64,000 nt of DNA. Source: Variovorax brevis. GTDB lineage: Bacteria > Pseudomonadota > Gammaproteobacteria > Burkholderiales > Burkholderiaceae_C. The notes below the pieces were generated by a model that did not search any database, was not told the origin of the DNA, and worked only from the letters and a program-made list of their open reading frames with translations. The stretch is taken from contig NZ_JASZYG010000002.1 of the NCBI RefSeq assembly GCF_030317105.1, positions 496,001 through 560,000 of the forward strand, in the 5' to 3' direction. Within the stretch, counting starts at the first letter, position 1. The number at the start of each line of letters is the position of its first letter. Below are positions 52,415 to 63,257 of this stretch, in pieces. The position numbers and the translations under genes were made by a program.

Positions 52415-53335
52415 ATGAACAACGCGGCTGCCAGCCTTCTGCAACGCATGCGTGAGCGCATCGAGGCGCTGCCTGCGGCGCAGCGCAGCGTGGTGCAGTG
52501 CGTGCTCGACGATCCAGGCGCCGCTGTCGCAGCGACAGTCGAGCAACTGGCGCAGCAGGCGGGCGTGTCGATGCCGACCATCGTTCGCACCTGCCGCAGC
52601 TTCGGCTTCGATTCGGTGCGCGAATTCATGCTCGCGCTGGCGCAGGACCTGGCGGTGCGGGGCTCGTACCTGCATCGCAGCGTGCTCGCCGACGACAGCG
52701 CGGGCGACGTGGCGAGCAAGATCGTCCACGCGGCCGTGTCCTCGCTGACGGAACTGGGCCGCAGCATCGACGTCGAGGTGGTGGACAAGGTGGCGACACG
52801 CTTGGCCGCGGCGCAGCGCATCGATTGCTATTCGGTGGGCGCGGCGTCCACGTTCATGGCCAGCGAGTTGCAAAGCCGCCTTTTCAGGCTGGGCCGAACG
52901 TCCAATGCCATCTTCGATGCGCACCAGCAACTGGTTTCGGCGAGCACGCTGGGGCCGGACGGTGTCGCTTTCGTGATCTCGCATGTGGGGCGCATGCCCT
53001 ACACACTGGAAGCGGCGCGCTTTGCCCGCTCGCAGGGCGCCACGGTGGTGGCGCTGACGCAGCCCGACACGCCACTGGCCGAAGCCGCAGATCTGGTGCT
53101 TGCCGTGTCCGTGCCGCAAGATGCCGTGATGCGCGTGGGCACTGAAGCCTATCTCGCGCATCTGGTGGTGATTGAAATCCTCATGGTGCGGCTGGCGCAA
53201 AAGCTCGGGCCGGTGGCCACGCGCGGATTGCAGCAGTTCAAGCAACTGTTGCACAAGCATGGCTTCGACAGCGCCGAGTACTCGGGCGCCATGGAAACAC
53301 CGCATCGCGAGAACGATGAAGAAGAGAGGCCATGA
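52415..53335 (+). CDS. RpiR/MurR family regulator
   Basis: This 306-residue regulator has an N-terminal helix-turn-helix of the RpiR type (EQLAQQAGVSMPTIVRTCRSFGFDSVREF, about 43-71) and a C-terminal SIS domain (about 125-260), which binds phosphosugars in relatives. A phosphorylated sugar acid is therefore a likely effector, for example the DgoK product. Two 15-bp sites between the divergent operons are likely targets. The ATG at 52415 is preferred to a TTG five codons upstream. It overlaps the deacylase gene by ATGA. Confidence 0.92.
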   Translation: MNNAAASLLQRMRERIEALPAAQRSVVQCVLDDPGAAVAATVEQLAQQAGVSMPTIVRTCRSFGFDSVREFMLALAQDLAVRGSYLHRSVLADDSAGDVASKIVHAAVSSLTELGRSIDVEVVDKVATRLAAAQRIDCYSVGAASTFMASELQSRLFRLGRTSNAIFDAHQQLVSASTLGPDGVAFVISHVGRMPYTLEAARFARSQGATVVALTQPDTPLAEAADLVLAVSVPQDAVMRVGTEAYLAHLVVIEILMVRLAQKLGPVATRGLQQFKQLLHKHGFDSAEYSGAMETPHRENDEEERP

Positions 53336-54837
53336 TGAAAATCGAAGCCGATAGTGCCGCGCTGCTGCAGGGCGGACTGATCGTCGACGGCACCGGTGCG
53401 CCAGGGCGTGTGGGTGACCTGCTGATCATTGGCGGGCAGATCGCCGCCGTCGCGGACATGGGGCAGGTTCCGGCCGCATTGCTGGCGGATGCCGCAAAAG
53501 CCAGGGGCGGCTATGAAGTCGTCGATTGCAGCGGCATGGTCGTTGCACCGGGCTTCATCGACGTGCACACGCATGACGACGCGGCGTCCATCGAGCGGCC
53601 GGAGATGCTGCCCAAGCTCTCGCAGGGCGTGACGACGGTCATCGTCGGCAACTGCGGTATTTCGCTCGCGCCCGTGGTGACGGACGCGCCTCTCGCACCG
53701 CTGTCCTTGCTGGGCCGCGGCCAGTTCCGCCACGCGACGATGCGCGAGTACGCCGCGGCGGTGGATGCCGCACAGCCGGGCGTCAACGTGGCGGCGCTGC
53801 TGGGCCACACAGCCCTTCGCATGCGCCACATGCCGGTGCTCGACCGCCCCGCCAACGAGGCGGAACGTGCCGCCATGGCGCAAGACATGCAGGAGGCCAT
53901 GGACGCAGGTGCGCTCGGCCTGTCTTCCGGCATCTTCTACGAAGAAGCCTACGCGGCCGACGTCCAGGAACTGGTGGCGGTGGCCTCGGTGGCCGCTCGC
54001 AATGGCGGCGTGTACGCCACGCACATCCGCGACGAACTGGCCGGGATTCTTCCAGCGCTGCAGGAAGCGGCGCTGACCGCACGCCAGTCGGGCCTGCCGC
54101 TCGTGCTTTCGCACCACAAGTGCGCCGGTCCGGCCAACTGGGGACGCACGCTGCAGACGTTGCCGCTGGTCGAGCAATTGGCGCGCGACCAGGAGATCGC
54201 GATGGACGTGTATCCCTACACGGCCGGCTCCACGGTGCTGCGCGAAGACCTGGTCGATGGGGTCATCGACATCCTCATCACGGGCAGCCAGTCGCATCCT
54301 GAAATGGGCGGCCGCTACCTGGCCGACATCGCGGCGGAGTGGGGTGTTTCGCAGCAGGATGCGGCGGTGCGGCTCAAGCCGGGCAATGCGTGCTATTTCC
54401 AGATGCGCGAGGACGATGTGGAGCGCGTCATCAAGCATCCGCTGTCGATGATCGGCTCCGACGGCCTGCCGCACGACGAACGTCCGCATCCGCGACTGTG
54501 GGGTGCGTTTCCGCGCGTGCTCGCGTCGTACTGGCGCGAGAAGGGCTTGCTGCGCCTGGAAGAGGCCATCCACAAGATGACGGGCATGTCCGCCATGCGT
54601 TTTCGCATTCCCGGACGCGGGCTGCTGCAGGCGGGCTGCGCCGCCGATGTCGTGGTCTTCGATCCGCAACGCGTCAAGGATGGCGCAACCTTCGAGCAGC
54701 CGCGACAGTTCAGCGAGGGCATCGAGCAGGTGTGGGTCAACGGCGTTCTGAGCTACACGGCGCAAGGTCGTGCGACCGGCGTGCGCGCGGGGCGATTTGT
54801 GCGCCGTGCCAGCGCGCCAATGACGCAAGCGAACTGA
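53332..54837 (+). CDS. N-acyl-D-amino acid deacylase (D-aminoacylase family)
   Basis: This 501-residue amidohydrolase matches D-aminoacylase. Metal ligands are in DVHTHDD (H79, H81), the metal-bridging Cys in VGNCGIS (C108), H231 in YATHIRDE and SHHK (260-263), and the catalytic Asp in MIGSDGLPHD near 376. It removes the acyl group from the nitrogen of a D-amino acid or similar compound in the cytoplasm. Beside an importer, a D-configured deaminase and DgoK/DgoA, an N-acetylated amino-sugar acid is a plausible substrate. Two adjacent ATGs (53332, 53335) are possible starts. It is the last gene of the operon. Confidence 0.92.
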   Translation: MMKIEADSAALLQGGLIVDGTGAPGRVGDLLIIGGQIAAVADMGQVPAALLADAAKARGGYEVVDCSGMVVAPGFIDVHTHDDAASIERPEMLPKLSQGVTTVIVGNCGISLAPVVTDAPLAPLSLLGRGQFRHATMREYAAAVDAAQPGVNVAALLGHTALRMRHMPVLDRPANEAERAAMAQDMQEAMDAGALGLSSGIFYEEAYAADVQELVAVASVAARNGGVYATHIRDELAGILPALQEAALTARQSGLPLVLSHHKCAGPANWGRTLQTLPLVEQLARDQEIAMDVYPYTAGSTVLREDLVDGVIDILITGSQSHPEMGGRYLADIAAEWGVSQQDAAVRLKPGNACYFQMREDDVERVIKHPLSMIGSDGLPHDERPHPRLWGAFPRVLASYWREKGLLRLEEAIHKMTGMSAMRFRIPGRGLLQAGCAADVVVFDPQRVKDGATFEQPRQFSEGIEQVWVNGVLSYTAQGRATGVRAGRFVRRASAPMTQAN

Positions 54838-54877
54838 GAACGACTATCAGCGCGCCTGCGAACGCCGGCGCGTGCGG

Positions 54878-55723
54878 CTATCCGAGCTCGAAAGTGGTGA
54901 TCCCGAAAATGCGTTCCATCTCGACCGCGGGCCGCTTGCCGGCATACATGCGCGCGGTCTCGAACACACGCTGCATGCCGAGCGATTGGGTCAGGGTGAC
55001 CGCCTTGGCATTCGACAGCGGGATGTCCAGGTAAACAGTCTCGTCCACCGGCACGCTGCGGCACAGCGCCAGATAGAGCCCCTTGGCGATGTCGCGGTTG
55101 TCCGCGACCAGCGGGCCGATCTTGTGGCCTTCGCGGCATCGCCGGATCACGCCCCAGCCGGCCAGCCGCCGGCGTTCCATCCACGCGAAGCCGGTGGCGT
55201 CGGGCATCTGCAGCCACGCGTGCAGGAACGAATCGCGGGCTGCCGGAAACACGCGGCGGTCGTCGGCGCGCACCATGTCGAACTTGACGCTTTGCAAGGG
55301 CACGATCTGCGCCGAGACGCCCAGTCCCGCTGCACGCGTCACGCTGGCAAAGCGCGCGTTCTGCCAAGCCGTTGAAAAGCCGCTGCGGCGGTAGTTGTCC
55401 TGCTGCCCCAGCACGCCATCGAGCCCGATCACGCGGCCCGTGAGCCGCGTCATGCCGGCACGCCACAACTCCAGCCCGATGCCCTTGCCGCGCCACGGCG
55501 GCGCAACCACGTAGAAGCCGATGAAGCCGAAGTGCTCCTCGTAGCGCACGGCCGCAATGCAGCCGATGGGCTTGCCGTCCATCTCCGCGATCATGAAGCC
55601 CTCGGGGTCGGCCGCGTAGAAGCACGCTGCATCGTGAAGGCCGGGGTTCCAGCCTTCAAGCGCGGCGAAGTCGATGGCCAAGGCCATCTCGTTGCGTAGC
55701 AGGGGACGAATGTTCAGTGCCAT
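54878..55723 (-). CDS. GNAT family N-acetyltransferase with C-terminal acetyltransferase-like domain
   Basis: This 281-residue protein has an N-terminal GNAT domain whose acetyl-CoA motif is VVAPPWRGKGIGLELW (about 72-87). A second, degenerate domain (about 145-281) of the YitH/Acetyltransf_18 type follows, containing IGPLVADNRDIAKGLY. The ATG at 55723 starts MALNIRPLL; an upstream ATG would add 20 unlike residues. It is convergent with the deacylase gene (40 bases between stops). The substrate is unknown; a link to the amino-sugar genes is possible but not shown. Confidence 0.87.
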   Translation of the reverse strand: MALNIRPLLRNEMALAIDFAALEGWNPGLHDAACFYAADPEGFMIAEMDGKPIGCIAAVRYEEHFGFIGFYVVAPPWRGKGIGLELWRAGMTRLTGRVIGLDGVLGQQDNYRRSGFSTAWQNARFASVTRAAGLGVSAQIVPLQSVKFDMVRADDRRVFPAARDSFLHAWLQMPDATGFAWMERRRLAGWGVIRRCREGHKIGPLVADNRDIAKGLYLALCRSVPVDETVYLDIPLSNAKAVTLTQSLGMQRVFETARMYAGKRPAVEMERIFGITTFELG

Positions 55724-55771
55724 GACTCGATCTGGCTCAACGGCCAAAGACAAGGATACGTGTACAACGCG

Positions 55772-55801
55772 AAAAAATGACAAGGGGCGCTGAAGCGCCC
55801 C
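55772..55801 (-). terminator. Rho-independent terminator of the RhlE gene
   Basis: Read on the minus strand, GGGGCGC pairs with GCGCCCC around a TTCA loop and is followed by TTGTCATTTTTT. It lies 35 bases after the helicase stop and before the GNAT gene, which reads the same way. Confidence 0.88.
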
Positions 55802-55835
55802 CTGTTGTTGCCTTTGCTTTCAGGCGATTCGCGTA

Positions 55836-57674
55836 TTAGCGACCAAACCGGCCACCGCCGCCGCCGGAGCGGCCACCGCCGCCACCGCCGTAGCCGCCGC
55901 TACCGCCGCCATAGCCGCCGCCACCACCCGAACGGCTACCGCCGCCCGAGCGATTGCCACCGCCATAGCCGCCACCACCACCACCGCCGGTGCGACGGCC
56001 GCGGCCACCGCCCATGCTGTCCACACTGGTGCGCAGCGGATCGGGCTGGCCTGCGGGGCCGCCGGCACCGACTTCGGCACGGCGATGTGCCAGCGCGTCG
56101 GCTTGCGTCGGGCTGTGGGTGTTGCCGTGATGACGCGGCTGGCGCTCTTCATGCGGCAGATGATTCTGATGACCGTGATGCGTGCCGTGCGGCTGCGGTG
56201 CGCGGGCAGCGCCCTGCACGCCGGCACCTGCGCCACCACCACGACGACGACCGCCTTGGCCACCCGCGTTGCCAGCGTTGCCGCGAGCACCGCCGCCCGC
56301 ATGGCGCGCTTCGCCGCCTGCAGCGCCGCCACCGCGACGTTGACCGCCGCCGTTGCCGCCGCCACCGCCGCTGCGCTCGCCTTGGCCTGCCTTGTTTTCG
56401 CGGATGCGCTGCATCATTTCAGTGCGAGCGGCACGTGCCGCGGCCTGCATGACTTCACGGCTCGGCGGACGGCCCGCGCCGCCCCAGATCGTCTGGCGAC
56501 CCATGGCGATCGGTTCGGCGCGTTCGCCTTCTTCGGGACCGAAGCCATCAACGACCTTCACAGGAATCTGTTGCTTGGTGAAGCGCTCGATTTCCTGCAT
56601 GAAGCCTTCTTCGTCCAGGCAGACCAGGCTCACCGCCTCGCCGCTGTTGCCGGCACGGCCGGTGCGGCCGATGCGGTGGACATAGTCTTCGCTGACGTTC
56701 GGGATTTCGTAGTTGACGACGTGCGGCAGCTCGTCGATGTCGATGCCGCGGGCCGCGATGTCGGTCGCGACCAGTGCGCGGATGTCGCCGCTCTTGAAAC
56801 CGGCCAGCGCCTGCGTACGCGCGCTCTGGCTCTTGTTGCCGTGCAACGCCATCGCCTCGATGCCGTTCTTGGTCAGGAACTCGGCCACGCTGTTGGCACC
56901 GAACTTGGTGCGCGTGAACACGAGCACCTGGCTCCAGCTGTTCTCGTTGATGATGTGCGCGAGCAGCGCCTTCTTCTTGCCGCGGCCAACGGGGTGCACC
57001 ACCTGCGTGATGCGCTGCACCGTCGTGTTGCGCGGCGTGACCTGAACGCTTTGCGGGTTCTTGAGCAGCGTGGCTGCCAGGTCGCGGATTTCGTCGCTGA
57101 AGGTGGCCGAGAACAGCAGGCTCTGCTTTTCCTTCGGCACCAGGGCCAGCACCTTCTTCACGTCATGGATGAAGCCCATGTCGAGCATGCGGTCGGCTTC
57201 GTCGAGCACGAGGATCTGCACGGTCGACAGGTCGAGCATGCCTTGCTGTTGCAGGTCGAGCAGGCGGCCGGGCGTGGCCACGAGGATGTCCACACCCTTC
57301 TTGAGCTTGCTGATCTGCGGGTTCATGCCGACACCGCCGAAGATCACGGTGGAGTCGAGCTGGAGGTATTTGCCGTAGGTGCGAACGGATTCTTCGACCT
57401 GGGCCGCGAGTTCACGCGTGGGGGTCAGCACGAGGGCACGAATGCCGGTGCCGCCGAACTTGTTCGTGGCGCTGCGGCTCATGGTGAGCTTGTGCAGCAT
57501 CGGCAGCGTAAAAGCCGCCGTCTTGCCGGTGCCGGTCTGTGCGCCGCCCAGCAGGTCGTGGCCTTCGAGCACCACGGGGATCGCCTGGGCCTGGATCGGC
57601 GTGGGCGTGTCGTATCCGTGCTCATGCACGGCCTTCAGGATGGCCGGAGCCAACTTCAGATCATCAAAGTTCAT
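55836..57674 (-). CDS. rhlE: DEAD-box RNA helicase, RhlE type, with long Gly/Arg/His tail
   Basis: This 612-residue helicase has all DEAD-box motifs: Q motif [39 protein letters not shown] and [10 protein letters not shown], within residues 1-390. It unwinds RNA in ribosome assembly or decay. The tail (about 440-612) is of low complexity: RGG and GGGGGYGGG blocks at both ends and, between them, a stretch rich in His and Gln ([18 protein letters not shown]) near residues 510-530. The ATG at 57674 was chosen because MNFDDLKL is the usual start. It is divergent from ettA; the 287-base gap holds a small hairpin (57786-57798) and no other clear signal. Confidence 0.93.
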   Translation of the reverse strand: MNFDDLKLAPAILKAVHEHGYDTPTPIQAQAIPVVLEGHDLLGGAQTGTGKTAAFTLPMLHKLTMSRSATNKFGGTGIRALVLTPTRELAAQVEESVRTYGKYLQLDSTVIFGGVGMNPQISKLKKGVDILVATPGRLLDLQQQGMLDLSTVQILVLDEADRMLDMGFIHDVKKVLALVPKEKQSLLFSATFSDEIRDLAATLLKNPQSVQVTPRNTTVQRITQVVHPVGRGKKKALLAHIINENSWSQVLVFTRTKFGANSVAEFLTKNGIEAMALHGNKSQSARTQALAGFKSGDIRALVATDIAARGIDIDELPHVVNYEIPNVSEDYVHRIGRTGRAGNSGEAVSLVCLDEEGFMQEIERFTKQQIPVKVVDGFGPEEGERAEPIAMGRQTIWGGAGRPPSREVMQAAARAARTEMMQRIRENKAGQGERSGGGGGNGGGQRRGGGAAGGEARHAGGGARGNAGNAGGQGGRRRGGGAGAGVQGAARAPQPHGTHHGHQNHLPHEERQPRHHGNTHSPTQADALAHRRAEVGAGGPAGQPDPLRTSVDSMGGGRGRRTGGGGGGGYGGGNRSGGGSRSGGGGGYGGGSGGYGGGGGGRSGGGGGRFGR

Positions 57675-57961
57675 TGAGAGTAATAGCGCCTTCCACGGCG
57701 CAGTGGCATCAGCCCGCCGCGGTGCTCTTGTTTGTGGAAGCAACCGGGCCAGTCAAGGCAGATGAAGTCAGGGGTGGGAGCCGAAGGCCTGAAAAGGCCG
57801 TCTTGTCCCCGGCAGAAGAGCCGCTGTTGCGGGTAACTGGACCCGGCAACGACCCGTATTGTCGCACGAGACGATAATCGAGGGTTCGCCGCCGTCCATT
57901 TGCCACAATTTCGGGCGGGCGCGCGCCCTCTTACTTCAATCGATCGAGCAAAAATACCCAG

Positions 57962-59623
<1,662 letters not shown>

Positions 59624-59654
59624 GCGATTCCGGATTTCGGCTGAAGGGCGCAAA

Positions 59655-59671
59655 CTTGGGGCTGCCCCAAG
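59655..59671 (+). other. Perfect hairpin just upstream of the sugar dehydrogenase start
   Basis: CTTGGGG-CTG-CCCCAAG is a perfect 7-bp stem with a 3-base loop, ending 9 bases before the ATG at 59681. No T run follows, so it is a poor terminator for ettA. It may shape access to the ribosome site of the dehydrogenase message. Confidence 0.5.
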
Positions 59672-59680
59672 CTCGGCCTC

Positions 59681-61045
59681 ATGCAACAGTCGAAACTCCT
59701 TTCGCTGGTTCTGCTGGCGTTCTCCATCGCTGCAACAAGTTGCGGCGGGGGAGGCGGCGGCAGTTCTTCGGCACCGGCGGCCGCCAACGTGTCGAACGCA
59801 ATTGCTGATACGACGGTCGTCGGCGATGCGAGCGGGACAGGTGCAACGGGCGCATCGTCTCCCACGCCTGGCTCGACACCCACGTCTTCGACGCCGACTC
59901 CGGCATCCACTCCGGCGCCGCCGGGATCTACGCCGTCGCCACCCTCGGTGCCCGTCGGCCTGCGGCTGGTCGAAGTCGCTACTGACCTGAACAGCCCGTG
60001 GGGCATGGCCTTCCTGCCCGATGGGCACATGCTCATCACCGAGCGGGGTGGACAGTTGCGACTGCGCAAGGCGGACGGCACACCCGAAAGCGGCGTCAAT
60101 GATTTCATCTCGGGCGTGCCCGCGGTCCTGGTGGCCGGGCAGGGTGGCCTGCTTGACGTGGCGGTGGATCCTGCCTTTGCAACCAATCGGCGCATTTACC
60201 TCAGCTTTGCCCAGGGAAGCGCGACGCTGAACGGCACTGCGGTCGCGCGAGCGGAGTTGAACCTGGCCACACGCACGCTCGAAAACGTCACGGTCATCTT
60301 CCAGCAGCTGCCCAAGGTCGACAGCACCGCGCATTTCGGCTCACGGCTGGTGTTCGATCGCAATGGCTACCTCTATGTCACCCTCGGTGAGCGCCTGACG
60401 AACGAGCAGCGCGTGTTTGCCCAGGACCTCACGCGCGGCAACGGCAAGGTGATGCGCATCACCACCGATGGTGCGCCAGCGCCCGGCAATCCCTTTGCCG
60501 CCACGCCCGGCGCGCAGGCCGCCATCTGGAGCTATGGCCATCGCAACCCACAGGGCGCTGCCATCCATCCCGCCACGGGCGAGTTGTGGGTGAGCGAGCA
60601 TGGCCCGCAAGGGGGCGACGAAATCAATCGGGTGCTGCCGGGTCACAACTACGGCTGGCCGGTCATCAGCTACGGGCAGGAGTACGGCACCACCACCCAG
60701 GTCGGCGAAGGCACCGCCAAGGCCGGCATGGACCCACCCCTGACCTACTGGGAAAAGATCGACGGATCGGCGTGGACGGGTGGCACCAAGTCGTCGATTG
60801 CGCCCAGCGGCATCGCCTTCTACAACGCGGACAACATTCCCCAGTGGAAGGGCAATCTCTTCGTCGCTGCATTGGCAGGCACCGCGCTGTGGCGCTTGAC
60901 GGTCGACGGCAATTCCGTGACTGCACGGGAGCGCCTGCTGGCCGATCGCGGCGAACGCATTCGTGACGTGGAGCAGGGCCCCGATGGCTGGCTTTACGTC
61001 CTCACGGACGGGACGCCGGCAAAGCTCTTGCGCTACCAGAATTGA
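59681..61045 (+). CDS. PQQ-dependent soluble aldose sugar dehydrogenase, lipoprotein
   Basis: This 454-residue protein has a lipoprotein signal (lipobox AATSC, Cys21), a Gly run and a Ser/Thr/Pro linker to about residue 95, then a six-bladed propeller of the sGDH/Asd (YliI) family. Motifs include DLNSPWGMAFLPDG, STAHFGSRLVFDRNGYLYV, WSYGHRNPQGAAIHP and EHGPQGGDEINRVLPGHNYGWP, which supply the PQQ, calcium and catalytic residues. It oxidises aldoses to aldonolactones at the cell surface side of the periplasm. The 3' end overlaps the convergent acyltransferase gene by 44 bases. No PQQ synthesis genes are in the window. Confidence 0.9.
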   Translation: MQQSKLLSLVLLAFSIAATSCGGGGGGSSSAPAAANVSNAIADTTVVGDASGTGATGASSPTPGSTPTSSTPTPASTPAPPGSTPSPPSVPVGLRLVEVATDLNSPWGMAFLPDGHMLITERGGQLRLRKADGTPESGVNDFISGVPAVLVAGQGGLLDVAVDPAFATNRRIYLSFAQGSATLNGTAVARAELNLATRTLENVTVIFQQLPKVDSTAHFGSRLVFDRNGYLYVTLGERLTNEQRVFAQDLTRGNGKVMRITTDGAPAPGNPFAATPGAQAAIWSYGHRNPQGAAIHPATGELWVSEHGPQGGDEINRVLPGHNYGWPVISYGQEYGTTTQVGEGTAKAGMDPPLTYWEKIDGSAWTGGTKSSIAPSGIAFYNADNIPQWKGNLFVAALAGTALWRLTVDGNSVTARERLLADRGERIRDVEQGPDGWLYVLTDGTPAKLLRYQN

Positions 61046-62117
61046 AGCGCCGCCGCAGCATCGCCTGCAGCCACGAGCGTACCGGCCGGTCAAACCAGCG
61101 GTCGGCCAGCCAACTGACGGCGAGCACCGCGCCGATCAGCAGCATGAAGGTCAAGCCGGAAGTTGGTAACGGCAAACCCGCGGCCGCATATCCGCTCATC
61201 CACACCTGCAGTACCGTTCCGTGGACCACGTAGATGGCGTACGACAGCACGCCGAGCTGCGCAAGCCCATCGCCGACTTTGCCCCTGGGCAGTTCCGCAA
61301 AGCTCAGCACCATTATGAGCACCGGAAAAATCACGAAGATGGCCGCCAGCTTGAACCACAGGTGCGCGGGCGCGTAGAGGCAGCCGAACAGGACAGCCAG
61401 CGCGATCAGGCTCCAGAGCCCCTGTTTCGCCGGCCGCGTAGCCGCCCGTCGGCTGTGCCATTCATGGATCTGGATGCCGAGGAAGAACGAGAAGAAAACG
61501 CGCGGCACGCCCGCCAGCAGCGTGTTCCAGCTGGCGCCGCCGACTTCGTCCTGCCAGATCAACTGCAGCGCGAACAGCAAACCCGAGACGATGACGACAG
61601 CCCAGCGCGTGCGCGAATTCAGGATGCGCGCGCAGAACATGGCGAACACCAGGTTGATGCCCAGCTCGAACAAGATCGACCACGCCGCCACGTTGAACGG
61701 GTACAGATAGCCCTGTGGATCCCCTGAAGGCGAGGGCAGCATGAGCAGCGCAAAGGGAAGCTTGCCGGCAAGCGCCTGCGTGGACCAAGGAATGGGCTTG
61801 GACAACGCCAACATGCCCGCCAGGAAAACCAGCAGCATCAGCAACGAGAACAGGTAGAGCGGATAGAGACGGATGAGGCGCACCAGTGCGAATTCGCGCA
61901 GGCTCATTTGTCCGCTGGACAGCTTGCCAAGGTAGGCATGGGCCAACACGAAGCCGCTGAGCCCGAAGAAGAAATCGACCGCCAGATGGCCGCTGCCAAA
62001 GCCGTTCCCGCGCATGGCGTTGGGCAGGTGATACACGACAACGACCAGCGCCGCGATGCCGCGTGCGGCGTCCAGCGCATGGAAAACGCGCTTGTCAGCG
62101 TGGTGTGAAGTGGTCAT
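61002..62117 (-). CDS. Acyltransferase 3 family membrane protein
   Basis: This 371-residue protein has about ten membrane segments and the acyltransferase 3 pattern: LDAARGIAALVVVVYHL (about 15-31) with the family's catalytic-type His, then HLAVDFFFGLSGFVLAHAY and RLIRLYPLYLFSL. Members O-acylate sugars of lipopolysaccharide, exopolysaccharide or glycans. It is likely an envelope-modifying enzyme; the acceptor is unknown. The last 15 or so residues are coded in the overlap with the sugar dehydrogenase gene. Confidence 0.9.
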   Translation of the reverse strand: MTTSHHADKRVFHALDAARGIAALVVVVYHLPNAMRGNGFGSGHLAVDFFFGLSGFVLAHAYLGKLSSGQMSLREFALVRLIRLYPLYLFSLLMLLVFLAGMLALSKPIPWSTQALAGKLPFALLMLPSPSGDPQGYLYPFNVAAWSILFELGINLVFAMFCARILNSRTRWAVVIVSGLLFALQLIWQDEVGGASWNTLLAGVPRVFFSFFLGIQIHEWHSRRAATRPAKQGLWSLIALAVLFGCLYAPAHLWFKLAAIFVIFPVLIMVLSFAELPRGKVGDGLAQLGVLSYAIYVVHGTVLQVWMSGYAAAGLPLPTSGLTFMLLIGAVLAVSWLADRWFDRPVRSWLQAMLRRRFNSGSARALPASRP

Positions 62118-62132
62118 TGGAAGTCCATCGTA

Positions 62133-63224
62133 TCAACGCGGTTGCAGGAACTGCGCCATGCGATGCAACTCGTCATCCAATGCGGTGCGAAATGCCACAT
62201 CTCCTGGCTTCGCGTGGGCGAAGCCGAAGGAGGCTTGCAACTGCCCGTTAGGCGTGGACACATTGGCCCAGCCGATCACCTGTTCGCGCCACAGCAAGGG
62301 CAGGGCGTAGTAGCCGAGCTGGCGTTTGGGCGCTGGCGTGTAGGCCTCGAACTTGTAGGTCCAGCCCCAGAGCAATTCAAATCGCCGGCGATCCCACGCA
62401 ATGGGGTCGAAAGGCGCGAGCAGGCGCACGGCACCGTCGGGTGCGTGCCGGCGCGAGGCGGGGTTTTCGTCGGACGGCCAATACCAAGTGGTGCCATCGA
62501 TACGGCAGGTGGTGAAATGCTCGCGCGCGGCGCGCAGGGCCGCTTGCGATTGCGTTGCCAGATGCGGCGCACCGTAGCCGAGCAGGCGCACCAGGTAGGT
62601 CAGGCTTGCGGCCGGGAGCGGGGCGTACTTGCGCACCACGAGTTCAATGAGTGCGCGGGCACGGCGCTCGCGGGCGTCGGCGCTGTCGTCGCATGGTGCG
62701 TGGTCCACCGCTTCATACACGCGGGTACCGCTGTCGCGCCGTGCGACGCGCAGCATGCCTCGGTAGTGCATGCCATCGAGCAGATGCGTCGTCGCGTTGC
62801 TGGAGCCGCCCCAGTAGTTCTTGATGCGGCCGTGCGCGAAGTGCAGCTCGACGTCACGCGGATGCACCGGGCCCTGTTCCCGCACGAAGGCCAGAACGTC
62901 GGCGGCCTTGCGTCGCGTATCGGCATCCCAATCGCGTTTGGCTTCGCGCGGGTGCATCAGTGCAAGGTGCTCGCGCGGCAGGAAGCCGTAGTTGACGAGG
63001 CAATCCTCTTCGATGGCCAGCCGCGTGTACTTGCGTTCCAGGTCGCCCACCCGGTAGTCCTTGACCCGGTGGCGAAGCGTGAGGTCTTGCGCGCGTGCAG
63101 GGGCGCGAATCGGGTCCGCCTGCACGAAGCCCAGGCGCTGGATGGCGCGCCCCAGTGTCGTCGGTTTGAACAGTGTGCGTGCGACGGCGTAGCGCCGCAG
63201 GTCATCGAGGGTCGGATCGGCCAT
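62133..63224 (-). CDS. Winged-helix DNA glycosylase, YcaQ/AlkX-like
   Basis: This 363-residue protein belongs to the HTH_42 family of DNA glycosylases (AlkZ, AlkX/YcaQ). The catalytic Q-x-D is in GFVQADPIRAPARAQDL (about residues 32-48), where YcaQ has Q-x-D and AlkZ has Q-x-Q. LLAPFDPIAWDRRR and TYKFEAYTPAPKRQLGYYALPLLW are the conserved C-terminal blocks. YcaQ opens interstrand cross-links and removes alkylated bases. It starts 33 bases downstream of the partial isomerase-like gene on the same strand. Confidence 0.9.
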   Translation of the reverse strand: MADPTLDDLRRYAVARTLFKPTTLGRAIQRLGFVQADPIRAPARAQDLTLRHRVKDYRVGDLERKYTRLAIEEDCLVNYGFLPREHLALMHPREAKRDWDADTRRKAADVLAFVREQGPVHPRDVELHFAHGRIKNYWGGSSNATTHLLDGMHYRGMLRVARRDSGTRVYEAVDHAPCDDSADARERRARALIELVVRKYAPLPAASLTYLVRLLGYGAPHLATQSQAALRAAREHFTTCRIDGTTWYWPSDENPASRRHAPDGAVRLLAPFDPIAWDRRRFELLWGWTYKFEAYTPAPKRQLGYYALPLLWREQVIGWANVSTPNGQLQASFGFAHAKPGDVAFRTALDDELHRMAQFLQPR

Positions 63225-63257
63225 GCTGGAGGATAAACATCCTCCAGCGCGGCCGCT

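Noticed and set aside
55836..56420. Repeated CCGCCACC-type units that could suggest a tandem-repeat array or CRISPR
   Set aside because: The units are irregular, have no spacers, and code the Gly/Arg-rich tail of the helicase in frame.
57859..57878. TTGTCG and GATAAT as a promoter of ettA
   Set aside because: The spacer is only 8 bases, too short for a sigma-70 promoter. No better pair was found by eye in the gap.
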